Positions 36,061-44,262 of a stretch of 64,000 bases of DNA are shown in pieces (position 1 is the stretch's first letter; every line of letters starts with the position of its first letter). Made by a program: the position numbers and the translations under genes. Source of the stretch: Streptomyces sp. ISL-36 (lineage in GTDB: Bacteria; Actinomycetota; Actinomycetes; Streptomycetales; Streptomycetaceae); the NCBI RefSeq assembly GCF_018614205.1, contig NZ_JAGGOS010000036.1:36401-100400 (forward strand), written 5' to 3'. The notes beneath the pieces were generated by a model, which worked only from the letters and a program-made list of their open reading frames with translations, was not told the DNA's origin and searched no databases.

Positions 36061-36828
36061 TCAGTTCGCGGTTCGGACCACGACTTTCCCGTTGTCGCTG
36101 CGCGCGGTCACGACATGGGCGCTGCCCTTCTCGGTCGGCACGTCGATCCGGACCTCGCCGTTGTCGCTGCGCCCGTCGACGTCGTACGAGGCCGGGGGCA
36201 GGGCGATGTCGATCTCCCCGTTGTCGCTGTCGGCCTCGACCCGCCCGGGCACGGCGCTCAGGGAGAGCCGTACGGCCCCGTTGTCGGAGCGTGCGACCAC
36301 CTGCCCCGAGGTGGTGCCGCGCTCCACGACGACCTCGCCGTTGCCGCTGGTCAGATCGAGGGCGCCGGAGGCGTTGCGCACGACGACGGCGCCGTTGTCG
36401 GACCGGATCTTCAGGGCGGTGTCGAAGCCGTCGGCCGTCACCTTCCCGTTGTCGCCCTCCACGGTGACGGCGACCCCGCGCGGCACCTGGATCCGGTGGA
36501 CCGAGTCGCAGTCGCTGGCCACGGCGTCGCACTCCACCCGCAGCGTGAGCCGCCCGCCCTCCAGCCCCCAGATGGCGTCGGGCCCCTGCCCCATGAACAC
36601 CCACCCGTCGACCTGCCGGGTGACCCGCACGTCCTTGATGTCGGCGGGCACGATCTCCAGCTCGGAATTGTCGGCGTCGATCGTGAGCACGTCCCCGGAG
36701 AAGGCGAAGGCCTTCTTCTCCACGGGAGCCCCCTCGACGTCGGTCTCCCCACACCCACTGACCCCGAGAGCGACGACGAGGGCCCCGCCGGTGGCGAGGA
36801 GCGCACGGATGCGACGACGAGTGGCCAT
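36061..36828 (-). CDS. DUF4097-family lipoprotein
   Basis: A 255-residue lipoprotein. Signal peptide RRRIRALLATGGALVVALGVSGC ends at a lipobox cysteine near residue 26. The mature part is a beta-helix-like DUF4097 domain with repeated S/DDNG(E/A/K)(V/I) turns about every 20 residues, e.g. EGDNGKV, RSDNGAV, DSDNGEI. It is anchored outside the membrane; function unknown. ATG at 36828 was chosen as it begins the signal peptide; the upstream in-frame extension has no start support. Confidence 0.86.
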   Translation of the reverse strand: MATRRRIRALLATGGALVVALGVSGCGETDVEGAPVEKKAFAFSGDVLTIDADNSELEIVPADIKDVRVTRQVDGWVFMGQGPDAIWGLEGGRLTLRVECDAVASDCDSVHRIQVPRGVAVTVEGDNGKVTADGFDTALKIRSDNGAVVVRNASGALDLTSGNGEVVVERGTTSGQVVARSDNGAVRLSLSAVPGRVEADSDNGEIDIALPPASYDVDGRSDNGEVRIDVPTEKGSAHVVTARSDNGKVVVRTAN

Positions 36829-36993
36829 GACGATCAAACCCCCAGGTGAACCGCTGACAGTCCCCTCAAGGTACGGACACCCCCGCCCCACCCACGATCC
36901 GGCGACCCACCCTCCTGTGGTGGGGCTACCCCCCCCCGGCCCCGGGTTTGCGGGACCCACCCATGGGCCATGTACGCTGTTGCCTCATTCCAC

Positions 36994-37068
36994 GGGTGCG
37001 TAGCTCAGGGGTAGAGCGCTGCTCTTACAAAGCAGATGTCGGCGGTTCGAAACCGTCCGCGCCCACCA
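36994..37068 (+). tRNA. tRNA-Val (anticodon TAC)
   Basis: A full cloverleaf: acceptor GGGTGCG pairs with CGCGCCC (one G-T pair), D-stem GCTC/GAGC, anticodon stem CTGCT/AGCAG with loop CTTACAA (anticodon TAC), T-stem with TTCGAAA loop, and encoded CCA. A terminator follows. A broken tyrosine integrase lies just beyond it, as expected of a tRNA 3' end that has served as an attachment site. Confidence 0.95.
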
Positions 37069-37083
37069 GCAGGAAGCACGACA

Positions 37084-37124
37084 AAGGCCCAGGTCACCGG
37101 TACTGAACCGGGAGCCTGGGCCTT
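37084..37124 (+). terminator. Terminator after tRNA-Val
   Basis: AAGGCCCAGG pairs with CCTGGGCCTT around an inner hairpin, followed by a T-rich tail TGTTCGTTCTTT. Begins 16 bp after the tRNA. Confidence 0.85.
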
Positions 37125-37168
37125 GTTCGTTCTTTGGGCGGGGAGGCGGGAGAGGGGCGCCGTGCCAG

Positions 37169-37640
37169 TTACGTGCCAGATGCCTCGTCGGACGCCGCCG
37201 GCCGGACCTTCCTGATCTGCTCGTCGACGTGAGCGGCGATCGCGTGGTCACGACCGTTGACGAGGTGCTGATAGATCAGCCCGCACCGGAGGAGGGCCCC
37301 ATCCGCTGCATCAGCTCATGCGTCGTGGCACCGCCGGTCGCGGCGAGGGTGTTCCCGGTGTGGCGCAGATCGTGGAAGTGAACGTCTCCGCGGCCGGTGG
37401 TGTTCAGGGCCCGCAGCCACAGGCGGCGGAAGTTGTTCCGGCGAAGCTGCCCGCCCCTCGCCCCCGTGAAGACCAGCCCGGTGCGGCCGGGCTCGGCGTA
37501 CGCGTCGAGAGAGGCCGGGAAGGCGACGGTACGGACGCTGGCCGCGCTCTTGGGTGTCTTGACGAGGATGCCGTCCGTGCGGGTCTCGGCCAGGGCCGTA
37601 CGGCGACTGTTCGCCGTTCGGGGTCGATGTCATTGCGCTG
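37169..37640 (-). pseudogene. Tyrosine recombinase (integrase) remnant
   Basis: The minus strand encodes the C-terminal catalytic half of a phage/AICE-type integrase in pieces: DIDPERRTVAV, then after a frameshift LAETRTDGILVKTPKSAASV, then FHDLRHTGNTLAATGGATTHEL (the His-x-x-Arg box), and after a second frameshift near 37295 LIYQHLVNGRDHAIA with the stop at 37169-37171. The catalytic Tyr should lie in LIYQH. The N-terminal half is missing. Situated 100 bp from tRNA-Val and pointing toward it, it is the debris of an element that used this tRNA. Confidence 0.85.
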
Positions 37641-37850
37641 GCCGAGGTCTACGCGGTCCGGCTGCTCGATGCGCTCGACGGAGCGGGCCCCCACGTGAGG
37701 AGCCATGACGGCCGGCGCCTGCTGAACAGAACGGCATGAACCAGCCTTAGAACCATGTGTGACCCCTACGGGATCTGTGCCGGTTAGTCGTGCTCCGCGG
37801 AATCGGGAGTGACTGACGCCGAATGCGCCGACCGTGGCTCCCGGCGCCGA

Positions 37851-38102
37851 TCACTCGTAGATCGTGGCTGCGTAGAGTGCCTGGGCGAAGAAGTCCCAAC
37901 TGCCGTCCGCCGGGAACTCTTGGCCAAGGTTCCTATACGCGCCCGGAGCGTCATGCACCCATGCTGCGAGGGCCTCAAGGAATCGTTCGAGCGTGTGGTT
38001 CTCCCACTCTTCGCCGTGGCGACGGAACTCTTGATGCAACTCCCTAAGGAACATGACCAGTTCCTCTCGGCTGCGGACCTCGTTGTCTGGCGTGAGTGAC
38101 AT
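37851..38102 (-). CDS. Small DUF7660-like protein
   Basis: An 83-residue acidic protein. SREELVMFLRELHQEFRRHGEEWENHTLERFLEALAAWV and a C-terminal WDFFAQALYAATIYE resemble a small family of unknown function (I recall it as DUF7660; not verified). Such proteins are often orphan immunity-like or phage-associated genes. ATG start with AGTAGG about 8 nt upstream. It is intact in a region where neighbours are decayed. Confidence 0.7.
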   Translation of the reverse strand: MSLTPDNEVRSREELVMFLRELHQEFRRHGEEWENHTLERFLEALAAWVHDAPGAYRNLGQEFPADGSWDFFAQALYAATIYE

Positions 38103-38699
38103 GGCGGCAACCTACTCGGGCGACGCCGAGCGCTTGACCCCGGAGTAGCGCCTGGCAGCGCGGTGAGAGTTTCTCTACTTCATCAAGGGCGCTTCCGCCG
38201 CGGCAACGCGGCGTCGCCCGGCCCGCCGCTCCTGTCTTCGCCCCGCTCCGGACCGGCCGCCGGCCCGCGCGCCAAGGCGGGGGGTTGGATGGGTGAATCC
38301 GGTCTGGCTGGTCAGCTCCTGTCAGAACTGCCTCCGGCGGGGGCCCGCTCAGGCTCCAGGATGGAGGGGGCCAGTTCTGCGGGGCTGCCGGTCGGATGGG
38401 ATGACAGCGGGGCAGGCCGTGGCTGGGGTGCGTGCCCCTCGCGTGCCGTCGGGAAGCTGGGGGGAACGAGTCACAGCAAGGCTCCGACCCAGGTCAGCGA
38501 AGGTGCAGATCCTCGGAAGCATGGCAGCTCCCGCCCAAAGTCTCTCCATGCCGACCTTCGCTGCCAGGCGCACGGACCGTAATCGTGAAGCGCGCCACAG
38601 CCCCATTGACTTCAGGACTTGAACACGTTCAAGATGATGTTCGCCGCTTCCTTGAGGCGTCGCTCCCGGGCATGTGCGAGACACGAGAGGCAGGGCCGT
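38103..38699. other. Non-coding accessory spacer
   Basis: About 600 bp with no gene I can support. A hairpin CGCCGCG-GCAA-CGCGGCG lies at 38196-38213 within a GCGCTTCCGCC / GCGTCGCCCGGCCC stretch that resembles dispersed intergenic sequences of streptomycetes (from memory, unverified). Frames that remain open on both strands lack ribosome sites and family resemblance. Confidence 0.5.
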
Positions 38700-39158
38700 A
38701 TGGCTGCCGACCAGCATCAGCGGATACGACGTGCATTCATGGGCGCTGCGTTGGGAGGTGCGGTGACATTCCTGTTGGCCTCCTGTTCCGGCTACTACCC
38801 AGTCGAGGTCAGCACCGTTGATCGGCTGACGGGCGTGTGGTCGGACTGGAGTGGGGCGACAGTCGAGTTCAAGGACGACGGCACCTTCACAGCCAAGGGC
38901 TTGGGCAAGGGGGACGTCGTCGGCTGGGGGTGCTCCGGGCTCGCCGACCGGCAACATGGAACCTGGTCTCCCTCCGGAACGTATGGCACGGTCACCTTCG
39001 ACGGCGTGGACTGCGAGGACATGAAATTGGCCTTCTACGGCTCCCCGAGTTCCTTCATCGCCTGCTTCACTCGGGACGTGACTTCCGGGGGGTGCACGCA
39101 CGAATTCAGCCGAGAGGAAGCTGATCCGAGCGATCCTGGCCGCGAACCGACTACTTGA
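38700..39158 (+). CDS. Putative small lipoprotein
   Basis: A 152-residue predicted lipoprotein. RRAFMGAALGGAVTFLLASC is a signal sequence with lipobox LASC at about residue 28-31. The mature part begins YYPVEVSTVDRLTGVWSDWSGATVEFKDDGTFTAKGL, a lipocalin-like or META-like beta pattern with a G-x-W and a D-G-T-F-T strand, and holds five further cysteines. No known function; ATG at 38700 with GAGAGG ahead. In the accessory region after tRNA-Val. Confidence 0.68.
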   Translation: MAADQHQRIRRAFMGAALGGAVTFLLASCSGYYPVEVSTVDRLTGVWSDWSGATVEFKDDGTFTAKGLGKGDVVGWGCSGLADRQHGTWSPSGTYGTVTFDGVDCEDMKLAFYGSPSSFIACFTRDVTSGGCTHEFSREEADPSDPGREPTT

Positions 39159-39330
39159 CGGCCACGTCACGGGAAATGTGCGGGACAACTCTTCAGCCGG
39201 AGGGCGTGTCAGGCGCTTGAACTGGAGAATCGGACCGGCCTCAGGAGCCGTGTGCGGGGAGCTGCTGAGGCATCCGAACCAAACGGCAATCTGCTGGCCA
39301 ACACGCCTCGCGCCGTCCACGATGGCCGTC

Positions 39331-39500
39331 ATGGACCGGTTGCAGGACAGTGCTTGGCGGTACGTGGCAGAGGTGCTCCGCTCCGAGGATCTTCCGATGC
39401 TCGCTGCGCATGCGCTAGTTGATGGCCACGACTCTCCTGCCCTGCGTGAGCTGGCCGGCCTGCCGCGCCGCTGGGAGCCGTACGACCTCACCGGCGGAAC
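39331..39500 (+). pseudogene. Fragment of a small hypothetical actinobacterial protein
   Basis: The frame from ATG 39331 reads DRLQDSAWRYVAEVLRSEDL and DSPALRELAGLPRR, which looks like the N-terminal part of a small family frequent in streptomycete mobile elements. After WEPYDL it runs directly into a GntR-like fragment in another frame, so it is truncated at a recombination joint. No function can be given. Confidence 0.55.
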
Positions 39501-39773
39501 CCTCGTCGTCCTTCCCGGCCGGGCCCCACGCCGGGGCCGGTGTCGTGAACAGGATGGCCGAGATCGGTGTCACGGTCAGCCATGCAGTCGAGCAGCCGGA
39601 GCCGCGGCAGGCGACCGCTGAGGAGGCCTCGCTCCTTGGGATCCAGAAGGCTGCACTCGTCACGCACATCCGGCGGACCTACTACAGCGATGATGGGTGC
39701 CCGTGGAGACGGCAGACATCGTCGTACCCGCCGCCCTGTGCGAGATCGTCTATGAGATGCCCGTCAATCGATG
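39488..39773 (+). pseudogene. GntR/UTRA-type regulator remnant
   Basis: C-terminal UTRA ligand-binding domain piece: VVNRMAEIGVTVSHAVEQPE, then RQATAEEASLLGI and ALVTHIRRTYYSDDG, then a one-base frameshift near 39698 and VETADIVVPAALCEIVYEM to the stop at 39771-39773. The N-terminal winged helix is absent. GntR/UTRA regulators of this kind (KorSA type) control AICE elements such as pSAM2, which fits the nearby integrase debris. Confidence 0.75.
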
Positions 39774-39807
39774 ATGGGAGGCTGTGATCCACTCGGGAGG
39801 GGCGCGA

Positions 39808-40320
39808 ATGGCGGATGATCTCCAGTTCAGCTGGGAACTGAGCGGCTCAGGGTGGGCCACGTACCGGATCGCCGACGGTGCTTCGGAGCATAAGGGCGTA
39901 GTCAGCTACTGCACGGACGCCCTCGCCGACCTGCTGAATGCCGTGACGGGAATTTACGGGGACTCGACTGACCAACGCGTCTCGTTCGACCTCGAACCCG
40001 CCGAGCTGAGGTGGCGACTCCGGCGCCGGGAAGCGGATGTAACCATCGCCATCTACCGGTTCCTGGACATGACGACGAGCTGGGACGCGCCCGACGATAC
40101 GGGCACTCTTTTCTGGAGCTCAAAGCAGCCCCGCAGTGTGCTGGGCCACGTGATGATGGAAACCGTCGAGACGGTGTTGCAGCTTCACGGCGAAACGGGA
40201 TATCGGGAGAAGTGGGTGCTGCATCCGTTCCCTGTTGCTGCTCTGCAGGAACTTCGACGGTTGCACCGGCGAGGGGACGACTGCCGGCACGAGCAGTGCT
40301 GGGACAGTCCTGAGTACTGA
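39808..40320 (+). CDS. Hypothetical protein, immunity-like size and composition
   Basis: A 170-residue soluble acidic protein with several tryptophans (FSWELSGSGWATYRI, LRWRLRRREADVTIAIYRF). The alternating beta pattern followed by a C-terminal helix (RSVLGHVMMETVETVLQLHGETGYREKW) is reminiscent of small immunity or barrel-fold proteins, but I do not recognise a family. ATG with GGGAGGGG about 6 nt upstream, so it is probably expressed. Followed 45 bp later by another small gene. Confidence 0.65.
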   Translation: MADDLQFSWELSGSGWATYRIADGASEHKGVVSYCTDALADLLNAVTGIYGDSTDQRVSFDLEPAELRWRLRRREADVTIAIYRFLDMTTSWDAPDDTGTLFWSSKQPRSVLGHVMMETVETVLQLHGETGYREKWVLHPFPVAALQELRRLHRRGDDCRHEQCWDSPEY

Positions 40321-40364
40321 CATCTGCCAGTGCCATTGACGAGCGCGAAGGGTGACGTAGGGAT

Positions 40365-40649
40365 ATGGACGATGAGCGGCTCGACGAGCGGCTGTCTGAT
40401 GAGGAGCTGGAGCTTTTCGTCCAGTACCTGCACCGGTTTGCGAACCATGACGTGGACATCTTCCTGAACCTGGAAGTCGGGGACCCCGAGCACCCCGTCT
40501 ACGTGATATTCGGCAGGGACTATCCCCCGGTCGGGGAGGCAGTGGACTATCGGCGGCCGTTCGCGGACCGGCGACAGGTGACATCCAAATCTGGTGGCGA
40601 CGGCGGTGGCGGAGCGGTCGAAGTTCCAGCTCGGCGGCAAGGACGCTGA
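40365..40649 (+). CDS. Small acidic hypothetical protein, probably C-terminally altered
   Basis: A 94-residue frame. The first 65 residues (DEELELFVQYLHRFANHDVDIFLNLEVGD and YVIFGRDYPP) look like a genuine small acidic protein. From about residue 70 it reads a Gly-rich, low-quality sequence that is antisense to a broken HTH gene on the minus strand, so the natural C-terminus was probably lost at a recombination joint near 40570. Function unknown. Confidence 0.55.
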   Translation: MDDERLDERLSDEELELFVQYLHRFANHDVDIFLNLEVGDPEHPVYVIFGRDYPPVGEAVDYRRPFADRRQVTSKSGGDGGGGAVEVPARRQGR

Positions 40650-40788
40650 TGGTGCGGGGGCTGCCCTTCAGGCGGCGGGCGATCTCGTTGCGGCCGTGGC
40701 CTTCGGCGTGGAGCAGGCGAACTTGGTCGCTGCTCGCAGCGGTGGCTGGGCGGTCGTTCTTCTTCAGGTTCACTTCACCTCCGGACAT
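40560..40788 (-). pseudogene. Helix-turn-helix protein fragment
   Basis: From ATG 40788 the minus strand reads GGEVNLKKNDRPATAASSDQ, VRLLHAEGHGRNEIARRLKG and RTISVLAAEL, a classic HTH, and then continues one frame over as FDRSATAVATRF before homology ends. The frameshift and early loss of sequence make it a remnant. Such HTH proteins are common in streptomycete integrative elements and phages. Confidence 0.7.
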
Positions 40789-40864
40789 GAAAAGGCCCCA
40801 CCGGTGGGTAGGGCCTGTATCTGTGTTCCGGGTACGCCGGAAGCCTCTCCACGACTCGGTGCAA

Positions 40865-40899
40865 AAAGGCCCGTCGCGGAGGGGACGCGACGGGCCTTT
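40865..40899 (-). terminator. Terminator downstream of the DUF4352 gene
   Basis: 13-bp stem AAAGGCCCGTCGC / GCGACGGGCCTTT with a 9-nt loop, directly after the DUF4352 stop codon on the minus strand; its opposite strand gives a run of A/T as well. Confidence 0.85.
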
Positions 40900-40903
40900 C
40901 TGC

Positions 40904-41563
40904 TCAGGACACGTTGCCGCGCACCCCGTCACCGAACATGCCGTCCACGTACGTCACGTACTTCGGTGTGAAAGATCCCTCGCCGGTGATGACACCGGTG
41001 GCCTTCTCGCCCGGCGCGAGGTCCATGGTGTCGATCTGCTTCTCGTCCTCACCCAACTGCGCCTGGTGCTTCTCCCCGATGCTGTCGGTGATCGTGAAGT
41101 ACAGCGGGTTGACGCTGATCTTCTCGGTGCTGTTGTTCGTGATCGTCACCGTCACGCTGGTGAAATCGCCACCGTCGTGCAGGATGCTCGGCGTGAACGT
41201 CGCCTTCTTCGCCGTCACCGTGACCGGGGCCTTCTCTGCGGGCTTCTCGGCCGGCGGTGCGGCGGCCTTCTTCGACGGCTGCGCTGCGGGCGCCTCGGCG
41301 GCCGCGGTCGTCTTCCCGGCGGTGGCCTTGTCGTCGGCCGTGTCGTCGCCGCCGACGAGGGCGCCGATGACGATCAGGAAGGCGAAGAGGCCGCCGATGG
41401 TGATGCCGATGATGGCCCAGGGGCTCATGCCCTTCTTCGGCGGTGGGCCGTACGGGCCGCCGGGGTAGGGCTGTCCGGGCGGGGTGGGCTGGCCCCAGGC
41501 GGGTGCCTGGCCGGGCTGCTGGGGCGGGTAGGGCTGCTGCCCGGGCTGCTGCGGTTGGTTCAC
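40904..41563 (-). CDS. DUF4352-type membrane-anchored protein
   Basis: A 219-residue protein. N-terminal 45 residues are Pro/Gln/Gly-rich (QPYPPQQPGQAPAWGQP), followed by one membrane segment (WAIIGITIGGLFAFLIVIGALV), an Ala/Lys/Pro-rich spacer, and an extracellular DUF4352 Ig-like domain (about 125-219: FTSVTVTITNNSTEKISVNP and GVITGEGSF). The DUF4352 fold may bind ligands or other surface proteins. GTG start at 41561-41563 with GAGGGG about 6 nt upstream. Function unknown. Confidence 0.85.
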   Translation of the reverse strand: MNQPQQPGQQPYPPQQPGQAPAWGQPTPPGQPYPGGPYGPPPKKGMSPWAIIGITIGGLFAFLIVIGALVGGDDTADDKATAGKTTAAAEAPAAQPSKKAAAPPAEKPAEKAPVTVTAKKATFTPSILHDGGDFTSVTVTITNNSTEKISVNPLYFTITDSIGEKHQAQLGEDEKQIDTMDLAPGEKATGVITGEGSFTPKYVTYVDGMFGDGVRGNVS

Positions 41564-41670
41564 GGTGTCCCCTCGCTGGTGATCCTGGTGTGGAGGTGGG
41601 GTGAAGGTACCGTGTGCACGGCCAACGCGGAGGCCGGTCGGCCGTATTCGCATCCGCGTGAACTGTCAGA

Positions 41671-42288
41671 TCACATCCACGGCGCCGGGCCCGTCCGTGA
41701 AGCCCACGCGCCAAGTGCTGCCGAGTCGAACAGGCGGATCCGGTGTTGGCGCGCGTACTCGGCGGCCGGCCGCGTGAACACGGAGGTCGTCACGACCGTG
41801 GCCACGTGCGCACCGTGCACCGTGTAGCAAGTTCCGCCGAACCGCTGGAGGTCGGGACTGCCCACCTTCGTGGTCGGCCCGTATCGCTTGCACTGGATGA
41901 CGACCCGTCGCCCATCAGGGGCGGTCGCGATGACGTCTGCGCCAAGGTCCCCGGCCCCGCCGACAACGCGGGCGTCTCTGCAGCCGTCCCGCTGACAGAG
42001 GTACGCGATGGCCTGTTCGAAGTCGCGCGGGTTCATCACGTGGTAGCGGGCGACCTCTGTCGACTGGATCGCGTGCAGGCGCCGACGTTCGGCTTCTTGA
42101 CGGGTGCGATGTCCGCTGTAGCCGATCAGGCCGGCAACATAGAGGCCCAGGATGAGTACGGCGCCGACCGTAAGGCCGTCGACCCACATGATGAGGGCGA
42201 TGGCCCCGACGAGGAGTCCGATGGCCGTGAAGGCGCATCCTGCCGGGGTCGTTGTCTGCTGCGTTCTTTGCTGTGCCTGCCTGGCCAT
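41671..42288 (-). CDS. Membrane-anchored Mrr-type restriction endonuclease-like protein
   Basis: A 205-residue protein. Two hydrophobic segments (about 18-36 and 41-57) come first, then a basic stretch, then an Mrr_cat nuclease domain. The PD-(D/E)xK-like core can be read as GADVIATAPDGRRVVIQCKRY (Asp118, Gln132, Lys134), the QxK variant typical of Mrr, followed by VVTTSVFTRPAAEYARQHRI. It likely cleaves DNA, perhaps modified or incoming DNA at the membrane (inference). A GGGGGG-rich ribosome site precedes the ATG. Confidence 0.83.
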   Translation of the reverse strand: MARQAQQRTQQTTTPAGCAFTAIGLLVGAIALIMWVDGLTVGAVLILGLYVAGLIGYSGHRTRQEAERRRLHAIQSTEVARYHVMNPRDFEQAIAYLCQRDGCRDARVVGGAGDLGADVIATAPDGRRVVIQCKRYGPTTKVGSPDLQRFGGTCYTVHGAHVATVVTTSVFTRPAAEYARQHRIRLFDSAALGAWASRTGPAPWM

Positions 42289-42736
42289 CGTCCCCCCTGG
42301 AAAATGTGAGGATCGGATCTTAGTGGGGGATTTCAGTCGAGAGGCGGCAGGCGGGAGCCCCGCCGCGACGGGGGGATGCGCGGCGGGGCTCACAATGCGG
42401 GTGCCCACGGGCGGGCCGGTTACACATCGCGAATTCCCGGCCCCACGCAAGCGGGGCGGCCGCCGTGAGCGCGGGGGCGAGGGCGGCACGCCAGCCGGTG
42501 AGGTCGCCGCGGCGGCCGGGCGCGACTCAGGCCGTGAGTGATGCTGCGCGACGGCGGTAGATCGTGCGGCTGCCGGCGGCAAGTCGCTGTGCCATGCCGT
42601 GGCGGGCGGCGACGTCTACGGCGGCGATGAGACGGCGCTTCACACCGTCGCCTGGCCCCTCGCTGTCCGGTGCCGCAGTTGTTGCGTTGTTCCGCTGGCA
42701 TCCGGCGCTGGCCCGTGCCGTCAGGGCCGGGGCGGT
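42289..42736. other. Spacer with a possible gene fragment on the minus strand
   Basis: A 448-bp stretch without a convincing gene. On the minus strand near 42527-42640 a short frame reads DVAARHGMAQRLAAGSRTIY before a stop at 42527-42529; it could be the C-terminus of a mobile-element protein, but no upstream part is found. A GCGCGGCGGGGCT / CGCCGCGAC repeat lies around 42355-42385. No RNA gene is recognised. Confidence 0.4.
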
Positions 42737-43378
42737 CTACAGCACGCGCAAGGCCTGGGCCGTGTCGCGCTCGCGTCTGGTCAGGGCGTGCAGTACGGCC
42801 TGGTCGCCGTGGCGGTCGCGGGCGGCTGCCGTCAGGACGTCCACCGCGATGGCGAGGGCGGCCTCGGGTGTCCGGCAGGGGGTCTCCACGCTCAGGGACA
42901 GGTCGTCGAGGTGTACCGCCAGTTCGACGCAGCGGGTCTGGAGGTAGCCGTCGAGCAGCATTTCCTCGCCCGGGCGGTGGAGGACAGCCACCCGTCGATC
43001 GGCCGGCTCCTCGGCCAGTCGCCGCGTCAGCCGTTCCCACGCGGCCCGGGCCTGCTCCGACACGGCGGCCGGGCCGGCCGCGGCTGTCTCCTCGCTCCGT
43101 GCGCGGACGCCGACGTTGAGCGCCGAGTCCGGCAGCGATGTGCCGACAAGGCGTGCGTAGTACCGCACCGGCGACACCGGTTCCGCGCCGAGCACCTGAC
43201 CGTCCAGGAACCACTCGACCTGCAGGACGCTGCGTGCCAGGTGACCGGCCAGTCCGCCCACCGACATCCCGGGGAGCACGGACTCCGTCTCCCAGCGACG
43301 GGCCACCTCCTCCGTGGCCAGGAGGTGCACGGCCGTCTCGGCCGCCTGCAGGTAGGCCTTCCGTATCCCATCAGTCAT
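42737..43378 (-). CDS. DinB-like mycothiol-dependent maleylpyruvate isomerase family protein
   Basis: A 213-residue protein of the actinobacterial DinB/MDMPI group. The helical N-terminal region (YLQAAETAVHLLATEEVARRW, PGMSVGGLAGHLARSV) contains the family's conserved G-L-x-x-H metal-binding histidine. A later ELAVHLDDLSLS provides another His. Members use mycothiol as cofactor or act as metal-dependent enzymes of unknown substrate. Start ambiguous: ATG at 43378 or three codons upstream at 43387. Divergent from the MBL-fold gene. Confidence 0.82.
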   Translation of the reverse strand: MTDGIRKAYLQAAETAVHLLATEEVARRWETESVLPGMSVGGLAGHLARSVLQVEWFLDGQVLGAEPVSPVRYYARLVGTSLPDSALNVGVRARSEETAAAGPAAVSEQARAAWERLTRRLAEEPADRRVAVLHRPGEEMLLDGYLQTRCVELAVHLDDLSLSVETPCRTPEAALAIAVDVLTAAARDRHGDQAVLHALTRRERDTAQALRVL

Positions 43379-43452
43379 GCGGGACATCGTCCCAGTATCG
43401 AGATCAGGGAGGTGGGAACGTCCACCTCTTGAGCCGGACTAGACTCCGCCGG

Positions 43453-44262
43453 ATGGACAGCGACGCGCTGCGGATCACCGTGCTCGGATCCGCCACGCCC
43501 TACCCCCGCGCCGGGAACGCCTGTTCCGGGTACCTCATCGAGGGCGGCGGCGCCCGTGTGTGGGTCGATGCCGGCAGCGGGTCGCTCGGGGAACTGCAGC
43601 GGTACACCGGGCTCGGGGAGCTCGACGCCGTGTGGATCTCGCACCTGCACGCCGACCACTGCGCCGACCTGCTCACCGCGTTCTACGGGCTCCTCTACGC
43701 CGACATCAGGCTCGACGCCCCCCTGCCCCTCTACGGGCCACCCGGGATCGCCGACCGGCTGGCCGGGTTCCTGACCAACGGCCCCCTGCGCAGCCCGGTG
43801 GAAAAGGCCTTCGCCGTCCAGGAGTTGCACGACGGGCACGAGGCGCGCGTCGGCGGTCTGAGGCTGCTCGGCCGGGCGGTCGAGCACGGCGGGATGCCCG
43901 CCTTCGCGTTGCGGGCCGAGGACGGCGAGGGGCGGCGGATCGCCTACTCGGGTGACTCCGAGCCGTGCGCCGCGCTCACCGAACTTGCCCGGGGGTGCGA
44001 ACTGTTCCTCTGCGAGGCCGACGGCGAGGGCCCCGGGCACCACTCCGCCGAGCAGGCCGGGCGGACCGCCGCCGACGCCGGGGTCGGACACCTCGTGGTC
44101 ACCCATGTCGGGCCGGGGATCGAACCGGAGGCGGCCGTGGACCGGGCGGCCCGCTGGTTCGGGGGTGACGTGGAGTACGCCGCGCCCGGCAGGGTGTTCG
44201 CCGTCACGCGTCGAAGTCGTACTCCAGGACGTACGACGCCGAGTCCAGCGTCATCTCGTTGA
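43453..44262 (+). CDS. MBL-fold metallohydrolase (RNase Z/ElaC-like subgroup)
   Basis: A 269-residue metallo-beta-lactamase-fold enzyme. The HLHADHCAD motif (His64, His66, Asp68, His69) binds two metals; SGDSEPC and LVVTHVGPG supply further ligands. The overall layout (LGSATPYPRAGNACSGYL start) resembles tRNase Z-like or arylsulfatase/PQQB-like hydrolases; the substrate is unknown. The last 20 residues (RRSRTPGRTTPSPASSR) overlap the convergent GntR gene by 59 bp. Confidence 0.87.
   Translation: MDSDALRITVLGSATPYPRAGNACSGYLIEGGGARVWVDAGSGSLGELQRYTGLGELDAVWISHLHADHCADLLTAFYGLLYADIRLDAPLPLYGPPGIADRLAGFLTNGPLRSPVEKAFAVQELHDGHEARVGGLRLLGRAVEHGGMPAFALRAEDGEGRRIAYSGDSEPCAALTELARGCELFLCEADGEGPGHHSAEQAGRTAADAGVGHLVVTHVGPGIEPEAAVDRAARWFGGDVEYAAPGRVFAVTRRSRTPGRTTPSPASSR

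Noticed and set aside
38163..38622. Two plus-strand frames of 109 and 139 codons
   Set aside because: No ribosome site, low-complexity composition, no motif, and they overlap each other in different frames.
40120..40560. Continuation of the minus-strand HTH frame across the 40365-40649 gene
   Set aside because: After the frameshift no homology-like sequence continues; the frame is antisense to two plus-strand genes.
40904..43378. Assigning the DUF4352, Mrr and MDMPI genes to the decayed AICE
   Set aside because: They are intact, lack mobile-element hallmarks, and no attR was found to mark the far boundary, so membership is unproven.
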